A stretch of 19,183 bases of DNA from Thermacetogenium sp. UBA4966 (GCA_002397275.1 DHAA01000054.1:1-19183); one strand, 5' to 3'. Numbered from the stretch's first letter, positions 1 to 7,826 are shown. Translations and numbers: made by a program. Notes: generated from the letters alone by a model not told the origin.

Positions 1-675
1 GCGCGCTTGATGTTTCTCAATTATCCCAATAATCCGACGGGCGCCACCTGCACTAAATCGTTTTTTGAAGAGGCGGCGGAGTTCGCGCGCAGCTTTGATA
101 TTATAGTTTGCCATGATGCCGCCTATTCGGAGATCACCTATAACGGTTATCATGCTCCAAGTTTTCTGGAAATACCGGGCGCCAGGGAGGTAGGCATTGA
201 ATTCCACTCCCTCTCCAAGACCTATAATATGACGGGTTGGCGCCTGGGCTGGGCGGCAGGGAATAAGGATCTGATCAATGCCCTGACGATCATTAAATCC
301 AATATGGATTCCGGTGTTTTTCAGGCGGTCCAGTATGCGGGGATAGCGGCTCTGGAAGGCTCGCAGGACTGCATAACGGAGATCAAAGACGTCTATGAAG
401 AGAGACGCCAAATTGCTCTGCAGGGGCTAAACAGCCTGGGGTGGGATTTTACTCTCCCTCAGGGAACGATCTACCTGTGGGTTCCTGTGCCTGCCGGATA
501 CGGCTCTGCCGAGTTCGCGGAGCTGGTGCTGGAAAAGGCGGCGGTAGTGATCACTCCGGGCAACGGCTATGGCCAATATGGCGAGGGGTATTTCAGAATT
601 TCGTTGACCCTGCCCACTCAACGGCTGCAAGAGGCCTTTGCCAGGATGAAGAAGGCTTTCGGGACATTATTTTAA
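1..675 (+). CDS. dapL: PLP-dependent aminotransferase, LL-diaminopimelate aminotransferase type (5' truncated by window edge)
   Basis: This is the C-terminal part (about 224 residues) of a fold-type I aminotransferase. The reading frame is open from base 1, so the true start lies outside the window. The visible part begins with the conserved NYPNNPTGA segment. It contains SLSKTYNMTGWR, whose lysine codon at 217-219 is the expected Schiff-base lysine for PLP, and ends with a GEGYFRISLT segment carrying the conserved carboxylate-binding arginine. These strings match the LL-diaminopimelate aminotransferase group, which makes LL-diaminopimelate from tetrahydrodipicolinate and glutamate for lysine and peptidoglycan synthesis. 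Related aspartate and alanine aminotransferases share the motifs, so the family is certain but the exact substrate is not. The gene ends 69 bases before yicC. Confidence 0.8.
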   Translation, partial: ARLMFLNYPNNPTGATCTKSFFEEAAEFARSFDIIVCHDAAYSEITYNGYHAPSFLEIPGAREVGIEFHSLSKTYNMTGWRLGWAAGNKDLINALTIIKSNMDSGVFQAVQYAGIAALEGSQDCITEIKDVYEERRQIALQGLNSLGWDFTLPQGTIYLWVPVPAGYGSAEFAELVLEKAAVVITPGNGYGQYGEGYFRISLTLPTQRLQEAFARMKKAFGTLF

Positions 676-694
676 TGAAATTTTATTCAATTTG

Positions 695-741
695 AAGGGA
701 GTGATCGCCTGATCCGGGAGATTCTTTGCGGGTCAGGCCTA
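695..741 (+). promoter_or_regulatory. Shine-Dalgarno-like sequence plus 10-bp hairpin in the yicC leader
   Basis: Bases 695-706 (AAGGGAGTGATC) match the complement of the 16S rRNA 3' end at 10 of 12 positions. They are followed at once by a continuous 10-bp stem: 707-716 (GCCTGATCCG) pairs with 729-738 (CGGGTCAGGC), with one G-U pair and a 12-base loop that itself contains GGAG. The GTG starts of yicC at 742 and 745 follow 3 and 6 bases after the stem. No T-run follows, so it does not look like a terminator. If the stem folds, the Shine-Dalgarno sequence comes within about 9-12 unpaired bases of the start. The pairing is seen directly; the function is inferred. Confidence 0.5.
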
Positions 742-744
742 GTG

Positions 745-1623
745 GTGATCAAAAGCATGACCGGTTTTGGCCGCGGTGAATATGGAGAGAACGGATTGCA
801 GGCCACGGTGGAGATCCGCAGCGTCAACCACCGCTTTCGCGAAATAACCGTTAAAATTCAGCGGGCGTACCTTTTGCTGGAAGAGAGAATAAAAAGCCAG
901 GTGCAGGAGGAAGTCGCCCGCGGGCGCCTGGATGTTTTTGTTAAGATTGAGGATCGCCGTGAAAAAAAGCGTAACGTTAAGCTTGACAAAGAATTAGTTC
1001 TTGCCTATTATAATTGTCTGAGGGAAATAGCGGAAATGCTCGATATTGACTTGCAATTGCAAGCGGATCGACTCTCCCAATTCCCGGACGTTGTGTCGCT
1101 GGAGGAAAAAGAAGAGGATCTGGAGGGCGTGTGGAAGGTTGTACAGGTTTCTCTCCGGGAGAGCCTCGGGCAGCTTTTAGAGATGCGTTCCCGGGAGGGC
1201 GCCAGGCTATACGAGGACTTTATGTCTCGCCGCAACAGTATTTGCGGTTTCCTTGATGAAATTAAAGAGCGCTCTCCTCAACTGAGTGTGGAACTGAGAA
1301 CTCGCCTGAAAAACAGGCTGCAGCAGCTCCTGGAGGAACACGAGATCGATGAAACGCTGTTGGCAAATGAAGTAATCTTGTTTGCTGAACGAAGCAGCAT
1401 TACCGAAGAAATTGTGCGTTTGGACAGCCATTTGGAGCAGATGAAAGAAACCTTGCAGCTTGGGGAGCCCGTGGGGAGAAGGATTGAGTTTCTCCTGCAA
1501 GAAATGAACAGGGAAATCAATACCATCGGTTCGAAAGCCTCCGATCTGGTTATCTCCCCCCTGGTTGTGGAGATTAAGAGCGAAATTGAAAAGATGCGGG
1601 AACAGGCGCAGAATATCGAGTGA
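745..1623 (+). CDS. yicC: YicC/YloC-family endoribonuclease
   Basis: This is a 292-residue protein of the YicC/YloC family, conserved stress-related proteins that act as endoribonucleases in studied members. The N-terminus IKSMTGFGRG is the family signature. The C-terminal DUF1732-like segment contains FLLQEMNREINTIGSKA followed by an amphipathic helix rich in Glu and Lys. The length matches the family. Two GTG codons are adjacent, at 742 and 745. I chose 745 because homologues normally begin M-I-K/R-S-M-T. The usual ribosome-binding site is missing at normal distance; the best Shine-Dalgarno match lies 5' of a hairpin (see 695-741). The gene precedes remA by 28 bases and is probably cotranscribed with it, an arrangement common in Clostridia and Bacilli. 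Confidence 0.93.
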   Translation: MIKSMTGFGRGEYGENGLQATVEIRSVNHRFREITVKIQRAYLLLEERIKSQVQEEVARGRLDVFVKIEDRREKKRNVKLDKELVLAYYNCLREIAEMLDIDLQLQADRLSQFPDVVSLEEKEEDLEGVWKVVQVSLRESLGQLLEMRSREGARLYEDFMSRRNSICGFLDEIKERSPQLSVELRTRLKNRLQQLLEEHEIDETLLANEVILFAERSSITEEIVRLDSHLEQMKETLQLGEPVGRRIEFLLQEMNREINTIGSKASDLVISPLVVEIKSEIEKMREQAQNIE

Positions 1624-1651
1624 AAAAAACATACTTTAAGGGAGGAAAAAG

Positions 1652-1918
1652 ATGGATATCAAATTGATAAATATCGGTTTCGGCAATGTTGTTTCAGCCA
1701 ACCGGATTGTTGCTATTGTGAGTCCTGAATCCGCCCCGATAAAGCGCGTTATTTCCGAGGCTCGCGAAAGAGGTCTGCTGATCGACGCTACCTACGGAAG
1801 GAGAACGAGGGCTGTGATTATTTCCGATAGCGACCATGTTATTCTATCCGCAGTCCAGCCCGAAACAGTAGCCAATCGCTTGGCTTCAAAGGAGCCGGCT
1901 GCAGTTGCGGAAGAATAA
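1652..1918 (+). CDS. remA: RemA-family DNA-binding regulator (DUF370)
   Basis: This 88-residue protein matches the DUF370/RemA family along its whole length: INIGFGNVVSANRIVAIVSP, then ATYGRRTRAVIISDSDHVILS. In Bacillus subtilis RemA binds DNA as ring-like oligomers and activates extracellular-matrix and osmoprotection genes. The arginine-rich GRRTRAV strand is in the conserved core thought to contact DNA. The start is an ATG with a good GGAGG at 1641-1645. The 3' end overlaps gmk by 14 bases. The remA-gmk-rpoZ order is a widespread Firmicutes arrangement. Targets in this organism cannot be deduced from the window. Confidence 0.93.
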   Translation: MDIKLINIGFGNVVSANRIVAIVSPESAPIKRVISEARERGLLIDATYGRRTRAVIISDSDHVILSAVQPETVANRLASKEPAAVAEE

Positions 1919-2501
1919 GACGCCGGGGCGTTCATCGCTGCTTATTGTTGTGTCCGGTCCCTCCGCTTCCGGTAAGGGAACTCTCTGCCGGATGCTGAGA
2001 GAGGCCTTGCCGGATCTCTTTTATTCGATTTCCTTTACCTCCAGGCCTCCCCGCGGTGATGAGCAGAATGGAGTAGAGTACTTTTTTGTTTCCAGGGAAG
2101 AGTTCCAAAAAGGGATTGACCACGGTAAGTTTCTGGAGTGGGCGGAGGTATACGGACACTACTACGGTACCCTGCGCTCTGCTGTGGAAACTGCGTTGAA
2201 CGAGGGCAGAGACGTTTTGCTGGAGTTGGATGTGCAGGGCGCCCGGATGATTAAGAGGACATTTTCCCAGGCTTTGCTTATTTTTATCAGACCTCCTTCT
2301 CTGGAAGAACTGAGCGCCAGAATCAGCAATAGAGGAACGGATGACCCTGCCGCTATTGATTTGCGCTTAAGCCGTGCACCTGAAGAACTACAGGCGGCGG
2401 AAGATTATGACTATGTTATCGATAACGATCAAAAGGAGCAGGCCTTTGCGCGACTGCTGGACATTTTAAAAGAGGAAAAGAGTGCTCGCAGAAGTGGCTG
2501 A
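1905..2501 (+). CDS. gmk: Guanylate kinase
   Basis: This enzyme phosphorylates GMP to GDP with ATP, in guanine nucleotide synthesis and salvage in the cytoplasm. The P-loop GPSASGKGT lies at residues 18-26. The GMP-binding segment SFTSRPPRGDEQNGVEYFFV follows at 43-62, then FLEWAEVYGHYYGT at 77-90 and LELDVQGA at 106-113, all in family order. The length of 198 residues is normal. The start is TTG at 1905 inside the end of remA, supported by AAAGGAG at 1888-1894 with 10-base spacing; no ATG or GTG lies between it and the P-loop. Overlap with remA suggests translational coupling. Identification is secure. Confidence 0.96.
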   Translation: MRKNKTPGRSSLLIVVSGPSASGKGTLCRMLREALPDLFYSISFTSRPPRGDEQNGVEYFFVSREEFQKGIDHGKFLEWAEVYGHYYGTLRSAVETALNEGRDVLLELDVQGARMIKRTFSQALLIFIRPPSLEELSARISNRGTDDPAAIDLRLSRAPEELQAAEDYDYVIDNDQKEQAFARLLDILKEEKSARRSG

Positions 2502-2515
2502 AGGGGGATGGACAG

Positions 2516-2728
2516 TTGAAGCAACCGAGTTTTGACCTATTATTGGAGAAGGTAGAGAGCAAATATGAGCTTGTTGTGGCCGCGGCGAAAAGAGCCCGTT
2601 ACCTGACGGAACACTGCAGCGCGGACAGCGAACTTCAGTCTGAAAAACCGGTTACCGCCGCCCTTGTGGAGATAGCCCGGGATGAACTGTTCCTGGAGCG
2701 GCCACAGCGGCAGAAGAAGCTCAAATGA
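2516..2728 (+). CDS. rpoZ: RNA polymerase omega subunit
   Basis: This 70-residue protein has the omega signature DLLLEKVESKYELVVAAAKRARYL near the N-terminus, followed by a short acidic tail, as expected for the small subunit that helps assemble and stabilise the beta-prime subunit of RNA polymerase. The start is TTG at 2516 with AAGGGGG at 2501-2507, 8 bases upstream; an ATG at 2508 is out of frame and stops at once. The gene follows gmk by 14 bases and overlaps coaBC by four bases (ATGA), so it belongs to the same transcript. Confidence 0.93.
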   Translation: MKQPSFDLLLEKVESKYELVVAAAKRARYLTEHCSADSELQSEKPVTAALVEIARDELFLERPQRQKKLK

Positions 2729-3924
2729 AGAATGTAGTCTTAGGTGTCGCAGGAAGCATCGCCGCCTTTAAAGCAGCCGAGATAGCCGGTCTGCTGGTGA
2801 AGAAAGGATACGGGGTGCAAGTGGTCATGACTGCCGCCGCAGCCGAGTTCATCACGCCCCTCACTATGCAGTCGGTTTCTCGGCATCCGGTGTGCATGGA
2901 CATGTTCAACACATCGCCCAGGTGGGAAATTGAGCATATCAGTCTGGCCCAGGGCGCGGATCTGGTGCTGGTCGCTCCGGCGACTGCAGATCTTATAGGA
3001 TTGGTCGCCGCCGGTACGGCGGGTAATCTTCTGACCGCGACCATCATGGCGACTCGAGCCCCGGTAATTTTTGCTCCGGCAATGAATACCGGGATGTATG
3101 AAAATCCGGTTTTTCAGCACCGGATGGGTTTTCTTAAAAGAATGGGATATATCTTTATCGAACCGGATGAGGGTCGTTTGGCTTGCGGCGCCAGCGGGAA
3201 AGGAAGGCTTCCCGACCCGGAAAAGATAGTCGCTTTTGTCGATGGTATTTTTACCAGGAGGCATGATCTGCAAGGAAGGCATGTGCTGGTCACCGCGGGT
3301 CCTACTCGTGAGCCCCTTGACCCGGTGCGCTTTTTATCAAATTACAGCTCCGGGAAGATGGGTTACGCCCTTGCCCGCGAAGCTGCGGCGAGAGGCGCTC
3401 AGGTTACGCTGATCAGCGGGCCTTCATCCCTTGCTCCCCCCGAGGGGGTCGAGGCGATCGCAGTGGAGACTGCCCGGGAAATGTTCGACGCTGTCAAAGC
3501 ATTATTCCCTGCAGTGGATATAGTGATCAAAGCCGCTGCGGTGGCCGATTTCAGACCGTGCCGGCCGGCGAAGGAAAAGATTAAAAAGGATGGGGCCGGC
3601 CTATTCCTGGAATTGGAAAGAACAGAGGATATTCTGGGGTATTTGGGAGAACAGAAAGGAAAACAGATACTGGTCGGATTTGCGGCAGAGACGAGAGAGG
3701 CCGTCAAAAACGCTCAAAAGAAACTGGCCCGCAAGAATCTTGATCTGATAGTTGTCAACGACCTTACTGAGGAAGGAGCGGGCTTTGAGGTCGATACCAA
3801 TGTGGCGACGCTTTTATTCAGGGACGGGAATGTTTTAAAGCTAAACAAAATGACAAAAGATGAATTGGCCGGTGTGATTTTAGATGAAATAGTTAAATTG
3901 TTATCTAAATTAAGGAGGCGCTGA
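2725..3924 (+). CDS. coaBC: Bifunctional phosphopantothenoylcysteine synthetase/decarboxylase
   Basis: This 399-residue fusion carries out two steps of coenzyme A synthesis: cysteine is ligated to 4'-phosphopantothenate (CoaB) and the product is decarboxylated to 4'-phosphopantetheine (CoaC). The N-terminal flavoprotein CoaC domain covers about 1-175, with GVAGSIAAFKA for FMN binding, the catalytic His at 71 (EIEHIS), PAMN at 118-121 and the active-site Cys at 154 (RLACGASGKG). The CoaB domain covers about 185-395, with VTAGPTREPLDPVR, NYSSGKMG, KAAAVADFRP and KIKKDG at 285-290. The ATG start overlaps the rpoZ stop (ATGA). All key residues are present. Confidence 0.97.
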   Translation: MKNVVLGVAGSIAAFKAAEIAGLLVKKGYGVQVVMTAAAAEFITPLTMQSVSRHPVCMDMFNTSPRWEIEHISLAQGADLVLVAPATADLIGLVAAGTAGNLLTATIMATRAPVIFAPAMNTGMYENPVFQHRMGFLKRMGYIFIEPDEGRLACGASGKGRLPDPEKIVAFVDGIFTRRHDLQGRHVLVTAGPTREPLDPVRFLSNYSSGKMGYALAREAAARGAQVTLISGPSSLAPPEGVEAIAVETAREMFDAVKALFPAVDIVIKAAAVADFRPCRPAKEKIKKDGAGLFLELERTEDILGYLGEQKGKQILVGFAAETREAVKNAQKKLARKNLDLIVVNDLTEEGAGFEVDTNVATLLFRDGNVLKLNKMTKDELAGVILDEIVKLLSKLRRR

Positions 3925-3926
3925 AA

Positions 3927-5132
3927 ATGGCTCGACGTTTTTTTACTTCGGAGTCGGTGACCGAGGGCCATCCTGATAAGGTTGCGGATCAGATCTCCGA
4001 CGCTATCCTGGATGCCATTTATGAAAAGGACAGCATGGGCCGCGTTGCCTGTGAAACATTGGTGGCGACGGGTTTGGTACTTATCACCGGACAGATCACC
4101 ACTAACTGTTATGTTGATTTATCTCATATCGCCCGCTCCGTTGTCAGGGATATCGGTTATACCAGGGCCAAATTCGGTCTTGACTGCGACACTTGCGCTG
4201 TGATTACCTCCATTGAGGAGCAGTCCCCTGATATTGCCTTAGGCGTGGACCAGGCTCTTGAAGTAAAAACCGGAGAAATTGAAGTTGAGCAAGAGCTGGG
4301 CGCCGGAGACCAGGGGATGATGTTCGGTTACGCCACAGATGAAAGCCCCGATCTTATGCCTCTGCCCGTGGATTTAGCCCATAAGCTGGCGCGTCGTCTG
4401 GCTGATGCGCGCAAAAAAAACGATCTTCCTTACCTGCGTCCGGATGGCAAGACCCAGGTAACCGTAGAGTACGAAGGGGATCGCCCCCTGCGGGTGGAAG
4501 CCGTGGTTGTTTCAGCACAACACAGCCCTGATATATCTCTGGAACAGATCAGGGAAGACATTATGAAAACAGTGATCAAGGATACGGTCCCTGCCGAGTA
4601 TATTGATGAGAGAACGAGATTTTATGTTAACCCTACCGGGAGGTTTGTGATCGGAGGCCCGCAGTGCGATACAGGGCTCACCGGGCGTAAGATTATCGTG
4701 GATACTTACGGAGGAGCGGCCAGACACGGAGGCGGGGCTTTTTCCGGTAAGGATCCGACCAAGGTCGATAGATCCGCTTCCTACTTCGCCAGATATGTCG
4801 CCAAGAACGTTGTGGCGGCTAAGCTCGCCCGCAGGTGTGAAATACAGGTCGCTTATGCCATCGGAGTGGCCAATCCTATTTCCATCCATGTGGATACCTT
4901 TGGGACAGGGGCGATCTCTGATGCAGAGATCTGCGCCCTGGTCAAAAGGACCTTTGATTTTAAGCCTGCGGCCATCATCAGGAAGCTTGATCTGAGAAGG
5001 CCCATTTACAGACAAACTGCCGCCTACGGCCACTTCGGACGCCCGGATTTAGATCTGGCCTGGGAGAGAACGGACAGCGCGGAACTGCTGAGAAGAGAAG
5101 CCGGAAAGATTTCGCTGGGCGGTCGTTGTTAG
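3927..5132 (+). CDS. metK: S-adenosylmethionine synthetase
   Basis: This 401-residue enzyme makes S-adenosylmethionine from methionine and ATP. The N-terminal FTSESVTEGHPDK, signature 1 GAGDQGMMFGY (from residue 125) and signature 2 GGGAFSGKD (268-276) are intact, and the C-terminus has the usual RRPIYRQTAAYGHFGR. A small oddity is Cys247 in GGPQCDTGLTGRK, where most homologues I recall have Gly, Ser or Ala. The start is an ATG 2 bases after the coaBC stop, with AAGGAGG at 3910-3916 inside coaBC. The gene therefore has no leader of its own and no room for a SAM riboswitch. A terminator-like hairpin follows at 5168. Confidence 0.97.
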   Translation: MARRFFTSESVTEGHPDKVADQISDAILDAIYEKDSMGRVACETLVATGLVLITGQITTNCYVDLSHIARSVVRDIGYTRAKFGLDCDTCAVITSIEEQSPDIALGVDQALEVKTGEIEVEQELGAGDQGMMFGYATDESPDLMPLPVDLAHKLARRLADARKKNDLPYLRPDGKTQVTVEYEGDRPLRVEAVVVSAQHSPDISLEQIREDIMKTVIKDTVPAEYIDERTRFYVNPTGRFVIGGPQCDTGLTGRKIIVDTYGGAARHGGGAFSGKDPTKVDRSASYFARYVAKNVVAAKLARRCEIQVAYAIGVANPISIHVDTFGTGAISDAEICALVKRTFDFKPAAIIRKLDLRRPIYRQTAAYGHFGRPDLDLAWERTDSAELLRREAGKISLGGRC

Positions 5133-5167
5133 CTGTCTGGGTTAAGCGGAAGTTTTCGGGATATTGC

Positions 5168-5211
5168 GGCCAGTTATGACGGCGAAACAGTTATAACTGG
5201 CCTTGTGTTTT
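5168..5211 (+). terminator. Probable intrinsic terminator after metK
   Basis: The arms GGCCAGTTAT (5168-5177) and ATAACTGGCC (5193-5202) pair perfectly over 10 bp. The stem can extend inward by a G-U and an A-T pair, leaving an 11-base loop. A T-rich run, TTGTGTTTT, follows at 5203-5211. It lies 36 bases after the metK stop, a fitting position for ending the dapL/yicC-metK transcript. The T-run is interrupted by two G residues, so efficiency is uncertain. The remainder of the 5133-5276 gap shows no convincing promoter. Confidence 0.72.
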
Positions 5212-5276
5212 GCAGGCCTCGCTGCTCAAATGAAGCGGAGAAATTTATTATGAATATGATTATGGAGAGTTGAATG

Positions 5277-7274
5277 ATGGGGGAAGAGTGTGCGGAGGTC
5301 GTCGTCAGGATCAGCCATCCGCGTTTAAGCCATATTTTTCACTATCGAATACCTACAGAAATAGGGAAACTGCTCCCCGGAACACGGGTAACCGTACCGT
5401 TTGGCCGGCGTACTGTGGAGGGCTGGGTCGTCGGCTACAGCGAACCTGAACCGGGGATATCTCTGCGGGAAATTATAGGGATCAGCGGCTCAGAACCGGA
5501 ATTCACAGAAGAGCTGCTGCAGCTGGCGCGCTGGATGGCCGGGTACTATCTTCATCCGCTGGGAGAAATTCTCGATCTGATCTCCCCTCCCGGAAAACCG
5601 AAAAGGCCGCTTGGAGTCTCCCCATTGCCGGATGCTTCAGCAGAGGCGCAGGCGCCTAAATTTGTTTTAACCGCCGAGCAGCAGGGGGCGCTGGAGATGA
5701 TTACTAAAACCGTCAGGGACCGTGAGTACGGCAGCTTTCTCCTCTACGGCGTCACCGGGAGCGGCAAGACCGAGGTGTATCTGAGAACTGTGGAGGCTGC
5801 TTTGGCTACCGGCTGTCAGGCGCTTTATCTGATACCGGAGATCGCGCTTACGCCGCAGATGAACAAGATCTTTCAGGAAAGGTTCGGGGAGTTGGTGGCT
5901 GTTTGGCACTACAGGTTAGCCGGGAGGGAGAGGTATCGTACCTGGGAAGGGATCAGGAAGGGTGAGCTGCGGGTGCTCATCGGACCCCGTTCAGCTGTGT
6001 TTGCTCCTTTTTGCCGTCTGGGATTAATTATTATCGATGAAGAACACGATCCTGCCTATAAACAGCAGAATAAACCCTATTACCATGCCCGTCAAGTGGC
6101 GTTATGGCGTGCGCGGTATCACCGCGCGGCGGTGATACTGGGGAGCGCTACCCCTTCTTTGGAGAGCTATGCCTCCGCGGTCTGGGGAAAGGCGAAGCTT
6201 CTCTCGATGACCAAGCGTCCTGCAGGGCGCTGTCTCCCTCAAGTCAAGATCATCGATCTGCGTAGGGAGCAGCCCGGGCGGAGAGCATCTTCGCTGAGCG
6301 GATATTTGATCGAGCAGATAAAAGCGCGCCTGCAAAGGGAGGAGCAGGTGATCCTTTTCTTAAACAGGCGGGGTTTTGCTCCTTTGGTTTATTGCTCTGT
6401 TTGCGGAAATGTCATCAAATGCAGCAATTGCTCCATTTCTTTGATCTATCACAGGCAAACCGGCGACCTGCGCTGCCATTATTGTAATGTGATCAGACCT
6501 CTGCCCGGGTTGTGCCCTTCCTGCGGCAGCTCAAAGAAATTGTCTTTGTTGGGGGTAGGAATTCAGCGGGTGGAAAAGGAGATCAGCGATCTGTTTCCCG
6601 AAGCGAGGGTCGTGCGCCTCGATTTTGACACTACCAGAAGAAAAGGTGATTTTAAACGGATTTTAGGGAGTTTTGCCCAACGCAAATTTGATATACTACT
6701 GGGGACGCAGATGGTGGCCAAAGGGCATGATTTTCCCGGCGTGACTCTGGTGGGGGTCCTTAACGCGGACCTCTCCCTCAACCTCCCTGATTTCCGCGCC
6801 GCAGAGCATACCTTTCAGTTGTTGACTCAGGTATCCGGGCGGGCGGGACGCGGCGCAAGGCCGGGGGAGGTTGTGGTGCAGACGATCAATCCTGACCACT
6901 ACAGCATCAGAGCCGCCTGCCGGCGAGGGGACGAATCCTTTTACCGGGAAGAAGCTGAGAGAAGAAGGGAGTTGGAGTATCCGCCCTTTGGGGATCTGAT
7001 CAGGCTGCGCTTGAGCGGCCGGGACGAAAAGGGGGTTTTGCATTACGCCGAGCAGCTTGCCGGGGAGATGAGACAGAGGTTGTCGTCTGCTCATATCGCC
7101 GTGCTGGGTCCGGCCCCGGCCCCTGTCTTGCGCGTCAAGGGCTACTACAGGTATCAGGTGATGCTCAAAGGGAACTGCCGCGGGGAACGTTCTCAAATCG
7201 AGGCCTGTTTGGCTGCTTATCGTCAAAACAATAGTGTTATAATTAGTGTGGAGGTAGACCCGTTCGGCTTTTGA
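5277..7274 (+). CDS. priA: Primosomal replication restart helicase PriA
   Basis: This is the superfamily 2 DNA helicase that reloads the replisome at collapsed forks. At about 665 residues it is slightly shorter than the E. coli protein, as usual in Firmicutes. An N-terminal DNA-binding domain (about 1-105) is followed by Walker A GVTGSGKT (158-165), the DEEH box (254-257) and SAT (290-292). A zinc-binding segment has eight cysteines in four pairs (373/376, 382/385, 400/403, 413/416) that ligate two zinc ions in the family. Then come motifs V and VI (GTQMVAKGHDFP, QVSGRAGRG). Two ATGs are adjacent at 5274 and 5277; GGAGAG at 5264-5269 is better spaced for the second. All catalytic and zinc residues are present. 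Confidence 0.97.
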   Translation: MGEECAEVVVRISHPRLSHIFHYRIPTEIGKLLPGTRVTVPFGRRTVEGWVVGYSEPEPGISLREIIGISGSEPEFTEELLQLARWMAGYYLHPLGEILDLISPPGKPKRPLGVSPLPDASAEAQAPKFVLTAEQQGALEMITKTVRDREYGSFLLYGVTGSGKTEVYLRTVEAALATGCQALYLIPEIALTPQMNKIFQERFGELVAVWHYRLAGRERYRTWEGIRKGELRVLIGPRSAVFAPFCRLGLIIIDEEHDPAYKQQNKPYYHARQVALWRARYHRAAVILGSATPSLESYASAVWGKAKLLSMTKRPAGRCLPQVKIIDLRREQPGRRASSLSGYLIEQIKARLQREEQVILFLNRRGFAPLVYCSVCGNVIKCSNCSISLIYHRQTGDLRCHYCNVIRPLPGLCPSCGSSKKLSLLGVGIQRVEKEISDLFPEARVVRLDFDTTRRKGDFKRILGSFAQRKFDILLGTQMVAKGHDFPGVTLVGVLNADLSLNLPDFRAAEHTFQLLTQVSGRAGRGARPGEVVVQTINPDHYSIRAACRRGDESFYREEAERRRELEYPPFGDLIRLRLSGRDEKGVLHYAEQLAGEMRQRLSSAHIAVLGPAPAPVLRVKGYYRYQVMLKGNCRGERSQIEACLAAYRQNNSVIISVEVDPFGF

Positions 7275-7295
7275 TTTTGTAAGGAGGCAAAGTTG

Positions 7296-7748
7296 ATGGC
7301 TGGTTTCAGCATAGTAAAAATAGGGGATCCTGTGCTGCGTCAGAAGGCTCGCCAGGTGACGGTGTTCAATAAAAAAACGAAAAAATTGCTTGACGGCATG
7401 AGGGATGCTTTATACAAAGCCAACGGCGTGGGATTGGCCGCGCCTCAGGTCGGTGTTTCCAAAAGGGTTGTGGTCGTCGACGTGGGGGAAGGCGTCTGGG
7501 AATTGATCAATCCGGAAATAGTATTTCAGGATGGCGAGGAACTGGGGGTAGAAGGGTGCCTGAGTATTCCCGGTATGGCAGGTGAGGTTAACAGAGCGGC
7601 TAGGGTCAAGGTGCGGGCGCTCGACGGCGACGGCCGGGAGCAGGTGATCTCTGCCGAGGGGTTGGGAGCGCGGGCTTTGCAGCATGAGATCGATCACTTG
7701 GACGGCATCCTTTTTATTGATCGAGCGACTAAGATTATCCGGCAGTAG
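7296..7748 (+). CDS. def: Peptide deformylase
   Basis: This enzyme removes the N-formyl group from nascent proteins. The three family motifs are intact: GVGLAAPQVG (44-53), EGCLSIPG (86-93) with metal ligand Cys88, and QHEIDHLDG (129-137) with ligands His130 and His134 and catalytic Glu131. The length of 150 residues is typical. I chose ATG at 7296, 8 bases after a full AAGGAGG at 7281-7287, rather than the TTG directly before it. The gene starts 21 bases after priA and pairs functionally with fmt, which puts the formyl group on initiator tRNA. Confidence 0.96.
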   Translation: MAGFSIVKIGDPVLRQKARQVTVFNKKTKKLLDGMRDALYKANGVGLAAPQVGVSKRVVVVDVGEGVWELINPEIVFQDGEELGVEGCLSIPGMAGEVNRAARVKVRALDGDGREQVISAEGLGARALQHEIDHLDGILFIDRATKIIRQ

Positions 7749-7826
7749 TCTGAGGATGTAACTATTCAGCAGCGAAGCTGCCGGACTGGTAGACTACCTC
7801 TGAACGGTAACTGAGGAGGGCAAATA

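Noticed and set aside
701..712. Mini open reading frame GTG-ATC-GCC-TGA before yicC
   Set aside because: The Shine-Dalgarno bases directly abut or overlap the GTG, leaving no spacing, so initiation is unlikely.
2740..3282. Minus-strand open frame of 180 codons opposite coaBC
   Set aside because: It lies entirely opposite conserved CoaC coding sequence and its composition is that of a frame shadow.
4512..5033. Long minus-strand open frame (173 codons) opposite metK
   Set aside because: It is antisense to a fully intact metK, its translation resembles no family I recognise, and it has no plausible ribosome-binding site.
5246..5260. Possible -10 boxes TATTAT and TATGAT upstream of priA
   Set aside because: No matching -35 hexamer lies 16-18 bases upstream, and TATGAT is too close to the ribosome-binding site; an AT-rich patch is enough to explain it.
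6696..7226. Minus-strand open frame of 176 codons opposite priA
   Set aside because: It is antisense to the conserved helicase C-terminal part and shows no recognisable domain.
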